NCBI GenBank assembly: GCA_031551885.1
Contig: JAVBMX010000025.1
Span: 1-64,000 of the forward strand
DNA length: 64,000 nt
Source: Frigididesulfovibrio sp031551885
GTDB lineage: Bacteria; Desulfobacterota; Desulfovibrionia; Desulfovibrionales; Desulfovibrionaceae
Reading direction: 5' to 3'
Shown piece after piece: positions 35,258 through 43,649 of this stretch. How positions within the stretch are numbered: position 1 is the first letter of the stretch; each line of letters opens with the position of its first letter. The notes under the pieces are model-generated. The model did not search any database. It was not told the DNA's origin and saw nothing but the letters and a program-made list of their open reading frames with translations. The translations under genes were made by a program, and so were the position numbers.

Positions 35258-36280
35258 ATGAATTCCAATGCTTCCCGGTCCGAGTCCCCGATCCGTCCCG
35301 CCACAGCCCACCGCATTGTCCAGCACGCCTTTCTGCTGTTTTTCGCGTATGTGGGCGCGCGATTTTTCGCCTATGCCATGTGGGCGCTGGGCGAGACGGA
35401 AACGTTTGTCTCCCGCCCCCCCTCGGTGGAGGCGTTTTTGCCCATCGGCGCCCTGGTCGGGCTGAAACGCCTGCTGCTGACCGGCAATTATGATCCCATC
35501 CATCCGGCCGGGCTGACCATCATGATTATGGCGCTGGTCACGGCCTTCCTGTTCCGCAAAGGATTTTGCGGCTACTTGTGCCCGGTGGGCGCGATTTCGG
35601 GCGTTCTGCACCGCTTGGGCAAACGTCTGGGCATTGTCCGGCCTTTGCCGCGTTTCGTCTCCGTCTTGCTGACCGTTCCCAAGTATCTGCTGCTGGCCTT
35701 TTTTGTGAAAATCGTGCTTATCGACATTCCGCCGATGGGGCTGGAAAGCTTCATCCGCACCGAATATTACCGGGTGGCCGACACCAAGATGCTGCTCTTT
35801 TTCATGCCGCCGTCGCTCATGGTGGTGGTGATTCTGGGCGCTCTTGCCCTCGGCTCGATTCTTATTCCCAGTTTCTGGTGCCGGGGATTTTGCCCTTACG
35901 GAGCGTTGCTCGGCCTGTTCTCCATGTTCTCCCCCACGGCGGTGCGACGCGACAACGAGTCGTGCATCAATTGCAGACGCTGCACCGGGGCCTGCCCCTC
36001 GAGAATCACGGTGCATGTCAGAGAACGTATCTCCGGGCCGGAATGCGTGGGCTGCGGCGAATGTGTTTCCGCCTGCCCGGTTCCCGGTTGCCTGAACTTC
36101 GGCCTGGGCTGGGGCAAGCGATTTCAAATTCTGCCCGCGTTGTTCCCGGCCGTGGGCATGCTCTTCGCGGTCTTTCTCTTCTATTTCTGGGCCTCGGCAA
36201 GCGGCCACTGGCACAACAACCTGCCCCTGGAAATGGTCCGCCGGGATCACCTGGAGATTCGGAGCATGCAGCATCCTTGA
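35258..36280 (+). CDS. NapH/NosR-like 4Fe-4S membrane protein
   Basis: 340 residues with about five membrane helices. Two CxxxCP motifs face the cytoplasm (GFCGYLCPVGA and RGFCPYGALLG) and two 4Fe-4S motifs follow (CINCRRCTGACP and CVGCGECVSACPVPGC). This is the NapH/YccM layout, used to move electrons between the quinone pool and periplasmic or cytoplasmic acceptors. No nap, nos or reductase genes sit alongside, so its partner is unknown. The start at 35258 removes 24 residues that lack a ribosome site; this choice is moderately certain. Confidence 0.85.
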   Translation: MNSNASRSESPIRPATAHRIVQHAFLLFFAYVGARFFAYAMWALGETETFVSRPPSVEAFLPIGALVGLKRLLLTGNYDPIHPAGLTIMIMALVTAFLFRKGFCGYLCPVGAISGVLHRLGKRLGIVRPLPRFVSVLLTVPKYLLLAFFVKIVLIDIPPMGLESFIRTEYYRVADTKMLLFFMPPSLMVVVILGALALGSILIPSFWCRGFCPYGALLGLFSMFSPTAVRRDNESCINCRRCTGACPSRITVHVRERISGPECVGCGECVSACPVPGCLNFGLGWGKRFQILPALFPAVGMLFAVFLFYFWASASGHWHNNLPLEMVRRDHLEIRSMQHP

Positions 36281-36288
36281 AAAATACC

Positions 36289-36311
36289 CTGGGGGGAATG
36301 ATTCCCCCCAG
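36289..36311 (+). terminator. Hairpin after the NapH-like gene
   Basis: CTGGGGGGAAT and ATTCCCCCCAG form a near-perfect stem directly after the stop. A second palindrome follows at 36322-36360 (TGTCGGCA...TGCCGACA). The rest of the gap to 36530 holds no gene that can be supported. Confidence 0.7.
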
Positions 36312-36530
36312 TCCCCCTCATCTGTCGGCACGCCCGCGCAAGGCACGGGCATGCCGACAATAGGGAGCCCGGAGATTCGTCCCCATTGCCGCTTACCTCA
36401 CAGAGCCCAGGCTTATGCCGCTCCCCCCCCCATCGTCAAAGGCCAACTGAATCCGCACGTAAATGCTCCCCGGAGTTCTTGACCGCCCCGGCATCATCCG
36501 GCTACCTTCGCCCGCGAAACGGAGCACAGC

Positions 36531-37148
36531 ATGCCGGATGTTTTCTTCGCCTTCGACCTCGACGGCACCGTCACCACCGAGGAGATTCTGCCGCGCCTGG
36601 CCGAACGCCTCGGCCTGCGTGAGGAAATGGAACGTCTTACCCGACGGGCTGTACAGGGAGACGATGCCTTTGCCGTTTCCTTTCGAGCTCGGGTGGATAT
36701 GCTGGGGGATCTTTCCCCGGCTGAAGCCCAACGCGTCACGGCCGAAACCCCGCTGGACCCGGCCATCGCCGCCTTTATCCGGGAACGCCGCAGTTGCTGC
36801 GCCCTGGTGACCGGCAACTTGGATTGTTGGGTGAAACCCCTGGCGGAAAGCTTGGGGTGCCGCGCTTTCACCTCTACCAGCCAGATCAAAAACGACCGCA
36901 TCGCGGTCAAAGATATTTTGAATAAGGCCGAAGCGGTACGGGAGCTTGCCCGAAACGGAGCAAAAGTCGTGGCCGTGGGTGAAAGCGCCGGGGACATCCC
37001 GCTGTTTGCCACGGCGGATGTGGGCATCGCCTATGCCGGAGTGCACAAACCGGCCCCGGCCTTGCTGCCCTTGGCCCGGCATGTGGCCCGCAGCGGCAAG
37101 GAGCTGTGCGCCTTGCTGTGCCAAGTGGAAAACGAACTGCGCCGGTGA
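36531..37148 (+). CDS. HAD-superfamily phosphatase (SerB-like)
   Basis: 205 residues. Motif I FDLDGTVT (nucleophile Asp9, acid Asp11), a helical cap (about 18-75), motif II VTGN, a conserved Lys before KAEAVREL and motif IV GESAGDIPLF are present, as in phosphoserine-phosphatase-like HAD enzymes. The substrate cannot be deduced; an HPr/phosphoserine or small phosphate ester is possible. CGGAG lies ten bases before the ATG. A DUF4019-like gene follows 53 bases later. Confidence 0.82.
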   Translation: MPDVFFAFDLDGTVTTEEILPRLAERLGLREEMERLTRRAVQGDDAFAVSFRARVDMLGDLSPAEAQRVTAETPLDPAIAAFIRERRSCCALVTGNLDCWVKPLAESLGCRAFTSTSQIKNDRIAVKDILNKAEAVRELARNGAKVVAVGESAGDIPLFATADVGIAYAGVHKPAPALLPLARHVARSGKELCALLCQVENELRR

Positions 37149-37201
37149 AGGTCGGCAACCCGAGCACGCCGTATTGACATGTAAAAAGGAGCGACCATTC
37201 C

Positions 37202-37687
37202 ATGCATGTGCTTCGTATGACTTTTACCGTTCTTCTCTTGAATATGTTTTTTGTCGTTCCGGCCGTTTGGGCCGAAGAGGCGGCAACGATGTCGGCCCTT
37301 CCTCCCGAATGGCAGGCGGAGAAGGAGCAGGCCACAATATTCGCCCAGGACTGGATTGCGGATCTCGACGCCGAAGACTTCGCGGCGGCGGCCAAACGGG
37401 TTCTGTCTCTCGGCAAGGAGCCGGAACCTTCCAAACCCAAAACATTGCGGGCTCTGCGCGCCGAAATGGGGGAATATTCCGAGCGCGTCCTCATGGGAGC
37501 GGTCGTTTACGCGGCGGCTACGGACAACTCGGAATGCAAAGCCCGAGTGAGTTACAGCACCAAAGCGGCGAAGAAAAACGTCGTGGAGGTGGTGGAGGTG
37601 CTTCTGGTCAAAGGCCAAGCGCCCGCCGTGCTGGACTATCGCCTTGAGCCCTATCGGAAGGCGGACATCGGCATTGAGATCAACTAG
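37202..37687 (+). CDS. Exported DUF4019-like protein
   Basis: 161 residues with a signal peptide (ends VWAEE/AVWA). The body starts with AQDWIADLDAEDFAAAAKRVLSL and continues as a curved beta-sheet pattern (VLMGAVVYAAATDN, CKARVSYSTKAAKK, VEVVEVLLVKGQ, AVLDYRLEPY). This resembles DUF4019/NTF2-like small periplasmic domains of unknown role. The stop codon TAG is made of the first three bases of the TA-G boundary of MITE copy 3, and would be kept if the element were removed. Confidence 0.72.
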   Translation: MHVLRMTFTVLLLNMFFVVPAVWAEEAATMSALPPEWQAEKEQATIFAQDWIADLDAEDFAAAAKRVLSLGKEPEPSKPKTLRALRAEMGEYSERVLMGAVVYAAATDNSECKARVSYSTKAAKKNVVEVVEVLLVKGQAPAVLDYRLEPYRKADIGIEIN

Positions 37688-37812
37688 AGCATTTTCACTT
37701 TGAAAATGTTTGTGAAACCATATTTCAAAAGACTTCTGAACGAACCCGCAAGCGGGCGGCACGCTTACGCGGCCACCAGAGCAAATCAACTTTGAAAAGT
37801 TGATTTGCTCTA
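37685..37812. mobile_element. MITE-like hairpin element, copy 3 (124 bp between TA dinucleotides)
   Basis: TA-GAGCATTTTCACTTTG at the left, then a GAAACCATATTTCAAAAG block, GAACCCGCAAGCGGG (hairpin), GGCGGCACGCTTACGCGGCC and the perfect 3' hairpin AGAGCAAATCAACTTT/AAAGTTGATTTGCTCT ending at TA. It is the cleanest copy and nearly identical to copy 1 over its outer parts. Confidence 0.85.
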
Positions 37813-37904
37813 GACGGTGTCGTCACGAGCGCTTTATTATCCCCGGCGACGTCGGAACGACATTGTCCAAGACGCCGACAACCAACGTTTATTGACCACG
37901 TGAC

Positions 37905-37947
37905 AAACGAAGAGGAGGAGTGGGGTGTCCGCTCCTCCTCTTCGTTT
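37905..37947. terminator. Strong hairpin terminator downstream of thiD
   Basis: AAACGAAGAGGAGGAG pairs perfectly with CTCCTCCTCTTCGTTT around a short loop. A/T flanks on both sides suit both the minus-strand thi transcript and rightward transcription. Confidence 0.9.
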
Positions 37948-37954
37948 ATTCTTT

Positions 37955-38755
37955 TCACGCGCCGGCCATGAAGTGGGGCGGCCCCGCGCCGATGCCCGGC
38001 GAAAAGGCGTGTTCCAGGGCTCGGACCAAATAGGCCTGAGCTTTGCGCACCGCTTCGGGCAATGGGTCGCCCAGAGCCAGGTACGCGGCGATGGCGGCCG
38101 ACAGGGTGCAGCCCGTGCCGTGGTTGTTCGGGGTATGGATGCGCCGATGGGAAAGGGCAAGGTGCGAGCCGTCGGCCGTAATCAGGCGATCCGCCATTTC
38201 GTCGCCTTGCTCGTCAAAGTGCCCGGCCTTGATCAGCACGGCTTTTGCCCCCATGTCGATGAGGGTTTTCCCGGCTCGACGGACGTCTTCTTCCGTTTCG
38301 ATGGAAAAGCCGCACAAAAGCTCCGCTTCCGGGCGGTTGGGGGTAAGCAGATCGGCCAGGGGAATCAGGCGTGTTCTCAGGCTTTCCACCGCATCGTCGC
38401 GCAGCAGCTTATGGCCGGACTGGCTGACGCACACCGGGTCCACCACCAGGGGAAAGTCTTTGTCGGCCAAAGAGTCTGCCAGAGTCTCCACAATGGGAGC
38501 GGAGGCGGCCATGCCGATTTTCGCGGCTTTGACCGGGAACCCCTCGCGCACGGCCTGAATCTGCAGGCGGACGAAATCCGGCGGCACTTCATGAATGCCG
38601 AGCACCCCCGCGCCGTTCTGGGCCGTCAAGGCGGTAAACACGGACGTCGCGAAACAACCGAGGGCGGTCATGGTTTTCAGGTCCGCCTGGACGCCCGCGC
38701 CCCCGCCGGAATCGGAACCGGCCAGAGTCAGCGTGACGGGAAGAGATGCGCGCAT
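37955..38755 (-). CDS. thiD: Hydroxymethylpyrimidine/phosphomethylpyrimidine kinase
   Basis: 266 residues, ribokinase-like. Motifs: LTLAGSDSGGGAGVQADLKT, IHEVPPDFVRLQIQA, PVCVSQSGHKLL and the anion-hole/catalytic NHGTGCTLSAAIAA. It phosphorylates HMP twice to give the pyrimidine half of thiamine. The ATG at 38755 is chosen because AGGAGG stands immediately upstream. It follows thiE in the same direction, 137 bases away. Confidence 0.93.
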   Translation of the reverse strand: MRASLPVTLTLAGSDSGGGAGVQADLKTMTALGCFATSVFTALTAQNGAGVLGIHEVPPDFVRLQIQAVREGFPVKAAKIGMAASAPIVETLADSLADKDFPLVVDPVCVSQSGHKLLRDDAVESLRTRLIPLADLLTPNRPEAELLCGFSIETEEDVRRAGKTLIDMGAKAVLIKAGHFDEQGDEMADRLITADGSHLALSHRRIHTPNNHGTGCTLSAAIAAYLALGDPLPEAVRKAQAYLVRALEHAFSPGIGAGPPHFMAGA

Positions 38756-38892
38756 GAAACCTCCTGCAAACAAGTTTCAACAAAAACTGTTTGGAGCCAT
38801 TTTACTTTTCATATGCTCTGACTCCGGGGGCGCGGCGGGTGCGTTTGGCGTAACGTCGCCAGGTCCCGCAAGCGGTGTCGGCACGAAGGGCG

Positions 38893-39537
38893 TCACGCCG
38901 TTTTGACGAACTCCGCAGCCATCAGAGCGCGCAGGGCCGCCACTTTGGCCGGGATATCCTCGGCCAGGGTGATGGCCGTGACCATCGCGCAGCACCGAGC
39001 CCCGGCCGCGATGATCGGGGGCAGTGTTTTTTCGTTGATGCCGCCAATGGTCACCAGCGGCACCGGGCTCCAGGCCGACACCTCTTTCAGGTAGGCCGGG
39101 CCTGAAAGCACGATATCTTTCTTGGTGTTGGTGGGGAACATGGCGCCGGCCGCGATATAGTCGGCTCCGCCCGCAACGGCGGCGCGGGCTTCCTCCATGT
39201 TGTGGGTGGAAACGCCGATGATGATGTCCGGCCCGACCAGTTTACGGACCACGGCCAAGGGCAGATCCTCCTGGCCGACGTGCACGCCGTCGGCCTCGCA
39301 GGCCAGGGCGAGATCCACGTGATCGTTGACGATAAAGCAGCATCCGGCCTCACGGGTCAGGCGACGCAATTCCAGGCACTCGGCCAGCATTTCGCCTTTC
39401 GGCTTCTTCTTTTCCCGATACTGCAAAATCTTCAGGCCGGCCTCCATCATGGCGCTGGCCACCGCAACGGTGGAGCGGCCGAGGCATTGGCCGGAGTCGG
39501 TCAGGGCGTAAATATCGGTTTGCGGAATCGTCGGCAT
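38893..39537 (-). CDS. thiE: Thiamine-phosphate synthase
   Basis: 214 residues, TIM barrel. Seen: ILQYREKKKPKGEM, CFIVNDHVDLALACEADGVH, VGQEDLP, IIGVSTHNMEEA, ADYIAAGAMFPTNTK and VTIGGINEKTLP. It joins HMP-PP and thiazole phosphate to thiamine phosphate. The start at 39537 is used because AGGAG precedes it; the longer open frame has no site. Confidence 0.93.
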   Translation of the reverse strand: MPTIPQTDIYALTDSGQCLGRSTVAVASAMMEAGLKILQYREKKKPKGEMLAECLELRRLTREAGCCFIVNDHVDLALACEADGVHVGQEDLPLAVVRKLVGPDIIIGVSTHNMEEARAAVAGGADYIAAGAMFPTNTKKDIVLSGPAYLKEVSAWSPVPLVTIGGINEKTLPPIIAAGARCCAMVTAITLAEDIPAKVAALRALMAAEFVKTA

Positions 39538-39633
39538 CTCGTCTCCTGCTTCAATTGTTGTCGTGGGCGCGCCGGCGGGACGTCGATACCCCTTCGCATG
39601 GAAATGCACGGGCAAGCGCCGGATTCGGCCGCA

Positions 39634-40266
39634 TCACCCGATATGCCCGGTGATATCTCCGACATCCAACGGGCCGCGCGAACCGGGAACGCCGCCGGAA
39701 CCGGAAGGAGCGCTTGCGCGGGTGCCCTGAATAAGGCCGCCCCCGCTGCCGCCTCCTCCTCCGCCGCCTTTGCCCATGGCTTCCTGAAGTTGCTGATTAA
39801 GCTGCATCAACTGGTTGTTCAACTGGTTGACTTCCATCTGGGCGGCTTTGACCTCCGGCGACTCCACGTCCTGCAACGGCTCGTCGGGGTTGGCCCGTTC
39901 CTGTCCGGCCTGGGCCTCCGCCAGCTTTTCATTGGCCTTGGCCAGACGTTCGGTTACTTCTTTGATCTGCTTCTGCAGGAGGGCGATCTGCTCGGCCGTG
40001 CTGTCCTTTGGCGCTTCCTCGGCTTTGGTCGGCCCCCCGGAGGAACCCGCGGCATTCTTTTGGCTCTCCTCCGAATCCGCTTCCGTTTCGGCCGAGTCCG
40101 TCTCGTCCGCTTTCAATTTTTCACGTGCGGCTTCGGAAATGGTCACGGTGTCGCCGTCGGTCGCGGGGGCTTGGGTTTCCCGCCTTTTTTTGACCGACGC
40201 ATCTTCCTGGAGAGGCTCCGTCCAGAGCTGTCCCGGAGTTGTGTTCACGGCGTCAAGAACATTCAT
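39634..40266 (-). CDS. FlxA-like coiled-coil protein
   Basis: 210 residues with no signal peptide. N-terminal MNVLDAVNTTPGQLW, then DTVTISEAAREKLKADETDS, an acidic linker, a coiled coil (about 85-170, including IALLQKQIKEVTERLAKANE) and a Gly-rich C-terminus. The DTVxxSxxAxEK motif is shared with the protein at 26548. GGGAGG precedes the ATG. It lies between thiF and thiE but has no evident tie to thiamine synthesis; the thiF terminator at 40329 separates it from the operon upstream. Confidence 0.75.
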   Translation of the reverse strand: MNVLDAVNTTPGQLWTEPLQEDASVKKRRETQAPATDGDTVTISEAAREKLKADETDSAETEADSEESQKNAAGSSGGPTKAEEAPKDSTAEQIALLQKQIKEVTERLAKANEKLAEAQAGQERANPDEPLQDVESPEVKAAQMEVNQLNNQLMQLNQQLQEAMGKGGGGGGGSGGGLIQGTRASAPSGSGGVPGSRGPLDVGDITGHIG

Positions 40267-40328
40267 GTTCGGCCTCCCGTTTGGTTCGTGTTTCCATTCA
40301 GAGCTTTCTTGACGTATCGGCTCCGGGA

Positions 40329-40371
40329 TAAAAACATTTGGGCTCGGCCCCTTGGGTCCCTTCAGCCCAAA
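40329..40371 (-). terminator. Terminator after thiF
   Basis: On the minus strand TTTGGGCT and AGCCCAAA pair around a GC-rich loop and are followed by TGTTTTT. It lies about 45 bases past the thiF stop and closes the thiSGHF unit. Confidence 0.7.
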
Positions 40372-40413
40372 GGGAATTTCGGCCGAAGCTCCCCGCCGGG
40401 GGCATGCCTTTTC

Positions 40414-41016
40414 CTATCCCAAAATATGCGCAAGCACCGCATCGGCCTGAAGGGCGGCGGCCTGGGTCACTCTGGGGGCCATAGGCGGGGCCTGATCGGA
40501 AACATCGCCGGCTTCGTCGCCCACAAGCACCAGGTTCGCGCCCGCGCGACGCGCCTGCATGGGCGGGCCGCCCCATCCGGCCAGACCGGAGGCCGCCACG
40601 ATAAAAAAACCGGCTCGGAGCAGGGCGGAGCACAGAGCGGCCTTGGTTTCGGCCCCGTCCACGGCTTCGACCACCACATCACAACCGGCGAAAAGCGCCG
40701 GGGCGTTTTCCGGGTTCAGGCGCAAGTCATGGCCGGCATATTCCAGCTCCGGCTCAAGGCGAAACAAAAGATTCCGCAAGGCTTCGACTTTGGGCTGGCC
40801 CACATCTTCCGGAAAAAAGGCCTGCCGGTTGAGGTTTGAGGCCTCCACCCGGTCGAAATCGGCCGTCACCAGACGCCGGATGCCGCTGCGGACCAGCATG
40901 ACCGCCACGTTGGACCCAAGCCCTCCGGCCCCGGCGATACCGACGCGAACCGAGGCGAGACGCTCAAGGGCTTCCGGCGCAAGATACCGGGCAAGACCTT
41001 CGCGCAGTCTGCTCAC
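40414..41016 (-). CDS. thiF: ThiS adenylyltransferase ThiF
   Basis: 200 residues, E1-like. VGIAGAGGLGSNVAVMLVRSG is the ATP-binding glycine-rich loop, followed by DFDRVEASNLNRQAFF and EAVDGAETKAALCSALL. It adenylates the C-terminus of ThiS before sulfur transfer. The GTG at 41016 overlaps the thiH stop (GTGA); the longer frame to 41091 would overlap thiH by 78 bases and is rejected. The zinc-binding CxxC pairs of longer ThiF proteins are missing, as in short ThiF versions that accompany ThiH. Confidence 0.88.
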   Translation of the reverse strand: MSRLREGLARYLAPEALERLASVRVGIAGAGGLGSNVAVMLVRSGIRRLVTADFDRVEASNLNRQAFFPEDVGQPKVEALRNLLFRLEPELEYAGHDLRLNPENAPALFAGCDVVVEAVDGAETKAALCSALLRAGFFIVAASGLAGWGGPPMQARRAGANLVLVGDEAGDVSDQAPPMAPRVTQAAALQADAVLAHILG

Positions 41017-42221
41017 GGGGTCGACTCCAGCCCCAGGGAGCGGTGTAGGCCTTGGCTCAGGGGCAAATCGCCGCCGGCCGGGAAAATCCAATCCGCGCCC
41101 ACGGCGGTGTAGCCGAGCTTGGCGAGGGCCTCGCGCATTTGGCTCACCGAGCGGGGGTCGTCGATGACGAACTGCACCGGGTCGGGATTTTCTTCAATCG
41201 GCTCGGTGTACCCGCCCACGGAAGTCCGAACCCCGGCGGAAATGCGGGTGACGCCCAGGGGCACGAGGTTGTCGCGCATGAAGGCGCTTTCGCGGCTGGA
41301 CATGGTGATGCCCGCATGCGGCAGAAAACAGCGCAAGGCCGTGAGGGCCTGGACGAATTCCCTGTCGGACACGGCCAGACCGGAGAAGTCCGGAGCCTTG
41401 CCGGCGGCGCACTCGGTTGAGGGCGGGCGCAGACGGGGCAAGGAAAAGGAGATGTCCGTCTCGGGAAAGCGCCGGGCCAACCACACCCCGTGCATGGCCG
41501 TATGGAAGAGATCGAGCCGCCAATCGGTCAGGCCGAGCAACGCCCCCAAGGTCAGCCCGCGCATGCCGCCCAAAGCGGCCCGGTGAGGGGCGTCCAGCCG
41601 GAAGGCGAAACAACTCTTGGGTCCGGCCGGGTGCAGACTGGGGTAGAGGGCTTCGTCGTAGGTTTCCTGGAACATGGTCATGGCGTCGGCCCCGGCCTTG
41701 GCCACTTCGGCGTATTCCTCCTCGGTCAGGGCCTGGACCTCGATGCCGACGGAGGGAATATGCCGGGCGACAATACTTACGCCCTCGGCAATGTAGTCCG
41801 CGCCGGTAACCTTGGGCGCGTCGCCGGTAAGCACCAGGACGCGGCGCAGCCCCATGTCGGCCATGGCTTTGGCTTCGACCTCGATTTCATGGGGTTTGAG
41901 AATTTGACGCCGGATGCGTCTGCCCGCGTGAAAGCCGCAGTAGACGCACCGATTGGTGCAGACATTTGCCAGATACAACGGCGCGAACAACTGCACCGAG
42001 CGCCCAAAGTGGCGCAGGGTTTCGGCATGGGCGCGGCGGGCCATATCCTCCAGTAAAGGAGAGGCATGAGGCGAGAGCAGAGCCGCGAAGTCCTCAGGTG
42101 AAAGATGGTCGCGGGCAAGGGCCGCACGGGCGCGCTCCAACGGAGCGGCAAAATCCGGAGCATTGGCCGCGAGTTCCCGCAAAACAGGGTAAAAGCCATC
42201 GGTACGGGGCGTGTATTCCAT
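41013..42221 (-). CDS. thiH: 2-iminoacetate synthase (tyrosine lyase) ThiH
   Basis: 402 residues, radical-SAM enzyme that cleaves tyrosine to dehydroglycine for the thiazole ring, the route expected in anaerobes. Cluster motif C88-x3-C92-x2-C95 (NVCTNRCVYCGF). Other marks are RRVLVLTGDAPK, MFQETYDEALYPSLHPAGPK, LTDWRLDLFHTAMH and MSSRESAFMRDNLVPLGVT. The start at 42221 is preceded by GGGAG. It overlaps thiF. Confidence 0.94.
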   Translation of the reverse strand: MEYTPRTDGFYPVLRELAANAPDFAAPLERARAALARDHLSPEDFAALLSPHASPLLEDMARRAHAETLRHFGRSVQLFAPLYLANVCTNRCVYCGFHAGRRIRRQILKPHEIEVEAKAMADMGLRRVLVLTGDAPKVTGADYIAEGVSIVARHIPSVGIEVQALTEEEYAEVAKAGADAMTMFQETYDEALYPSLHPAGPKSCFAFRLDAPHRAALGGMRGLTLGALLGLTDWRLDLFHTAMHGVWLARRFPETDISFSLPRLRPPSTECAAGKAPDFSGLAVSDREFVQALTALRCFLPHAGITMSSRESAFMRDNLVPLGVTRISAGVRTSVGGYTEPIEENPDPVQFVIDDPRSVSQMREALAKLGYTAVGADWIFPAGGDLPLSQGLHRSLGLESTP

Positions 42222-42328
42222 GATCCGACTCCCGGCGCGCCCATCAGGGGGAAACGCCGCTGCTGCAAAAGATGCCGTCTCGGGCGGAACCGGCCAAACC
42301 CGGCTAGGGCCGCCCTCAACGTGACGCG

Positions 42329-43120
42329 TTACTTTAAGAAACCCGTCAATGTTCCGGCTTCCGGGGAAGAGGCCGACGCACCGGAGGTCAACACCCGGCC
42401 GGGACCGGCCAGATAGGCCGCGCGCCCGGCGGCCACGGCCGCGCCAAAGGCCGCGCCCATGCGCATCGGGTCCGCGGCCGTGGCGATGGCCGTATTCACC
42501 AGGCAGGCGGCCGCGCCCATTTCCATGGCTTCGCAAGCGTGGGAGGGCAGGCCGAGGCCGGCGTCCACAATGATCGGCAGGGGAATGTCTTCAATCAAAA
42601 TGCGGATCATTTCCTTGGTCTGCAGCCCCCGGTTGGAGCCGATGGGCGCGCCGAGCGGCATGACGGCCGCCGCCCCGGCATTGACCAGGTCGCGGGCCAC
42701 GTAGAGATCCGGGTTCATATAGGGCAGAACGGTAAAGCCTTCCTTGGCCAAAACCTCTGTGGCTTTTGCCGTGGCGTAGCCGTCGGGCAGCAGGTTTTTG
42801 GCGTCGGCGATGATTTCGATTTTAACCCACTTTCCCAAACCGCAAGCCCCGGCAAGACGGGCGAGCCGCACGGCCTCGTCTGTCGTTCTCGCGCCGGAGG
42901 TGTTGGGCAGCAGTTGCATGGAAGAGGGGATATGGGTCAGGATGCCATTGTCCGGGGCGGACAGGTCCACCCGGCGCAAGGCCATGGTGATGACTTGCGA
43001 GCCGGAGGCCTCGGCCACGTCTTTGATCCGGCTTTCATCGCCGTACTTGCCGGTGCCGATGAACAGTCGGCTGCTCAGAGTTTTCCCCCCGATAACGAGG
43101 GGATCGTTTTCCAGGCGCAT
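42329..43120 (-). CDS. thiG: Thiazole synthase
   Basis: 263 residues, TIM barrel. Seen: LVIGGKTLSSRLFIGTGKY, the Schiff-base Lys in KWVKIEIIAD, LPYMNPDLYVARDLVNAG, MPLGAPIGSNRGL, VDAGLGLPSHACEAMEMGA and CLVNTAIATAADP. It combines deoxyxylulose phosphate, iminoacetate and ThiS thiocarboxylate. Two bases separate it from thiS. Confidence 0.95.
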   Translation of the reverse strand: MRLENDPLVIGGKTLSSRLFIGTGKYGDESRIKDVAEASGSQVITMALRRVDLSAPDNGILTHIPSSMQLLPNTSGARTTDEAVRLARLAGACGLGKWVKIEIIADAKNLLPDGYATAKATEVLAKEGFTVLPYMNPDLYVARDLVNAGAAAVMPLGAPIGSNRGLQTKEMIRILIEDIPLPIIVDAGLGLPSHACEAMEMGAAACLVNTAIATAADPMRMGAAFGAAVAAGRAAYLAGPGRVLTSGASASSPEAGTLTGFLK

Positions 43121-43122
43121 GA

Positions 43123-43332
43123 TCAGCCTCCTCCTACAAAGCGTAAAAGTTCCAAAACGTCACCTTCGGTCAAAGCGACACGGGCGAAATCCCCGGACGG
43201 AACGATCGCGCCGTTGTGTTCGGCCACGACGCGCTCCGGCTCAAGATCCAACTCCCGCACCAAGGCCGCCAAATCCGGGGCGGCCGTCTGCCGGATGGTT
43301 CCGTTCAACGTGATGGTGATGGTCGCGCTCAT
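43123..43332 (-). CDS. thiS: Sulfur carrier protein ThiS
   Basis: 69 residues with a ubiquitin-like beta-grasp and the C-terminal Gly-Gly (LLRFVGGG) that carries the thiocarboxylate. VVAEHNGAIVPSGDFA and LTEGDVLELLRF are typical. The start at 43332 lies downstream of the riboswitch terminator; the open frame upstream runs through the riboswitch and is not coding. Confidence 0.92.
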   Translation of the reverse strand: MSATITITLNGTIRQTAAPDLAALVRELDLEPERVVAEHNGAIVPSGDFARVALTEGDVLELLRFVGGG

Positions 43333-43355
43333 GGAGTTCCCCGGTTCAAATGAAC

Positions 43356-43386
43356 AAAAAACGCCCGTTCCTGAGGGGACGGGCGC
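43356..43386 (-). terminator. Riboswitch-controlled intrinsic terminator
   Basis: On the minus strand CGCCCGT and ACGGGCG pair around CCCCTCAGGA and are followed by TTTTTTG. Placed between the TPP aptamer and thiS, it is the expected expression platform. Confidence 0.85.
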
Positions 43387-43399
43387 GTGACGGCAAACT

Positions 43400-43500
43400 G
43401 TCGCTTCCCTACGGCGGTACAATCCGCGTCAGGTTCAAGGGGTCAGGAACGCCGGAATGACCGGATTGTTCCACTCTCAGCCCATATGGGCTCCCCCAGC
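43400..43500 (-). promoter_or_regulatory. TPP riboswitch (THI element)
   Basis: Minus-strand sequence shows the conserved aptamer pieces in order: GGGGGAGCCC / GGGCTGAGA (CTGAGA at 43475-43480), then GACCCCTTGAACCTGA (43429-43444) and CGTAGGGAAG (43404-43413). It precedes thiSGH and a terminator, so thiamine pyrophosphate should shut the operon off by transcription termination. The operon promoter should lie in the AT-rich stretch around 43621-43660. Confidence 0.93.
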
Positions 43501-43649
43501 GGCCGGTCGAGGATCTCGCCGGCGGAGACGGACAAAGAACAGTGCGCATGAGATGCGCGGGCCGCATACGGCCTGTGGTGAACAGTACGGGAAAAGATTT
43601 TCTTTGGCAAGCGGCGAAGCGCAAATATAAAGATAGTGTTTACAATATA

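Noticed and set aside
37714..37800. Minus-strand peptide shared between the MITE copies (VQKSFEIWFHKHFQ)
   Set aside because: It arises because the repeated DNA is open in that frame. There is no start, ribosome site or continuation.
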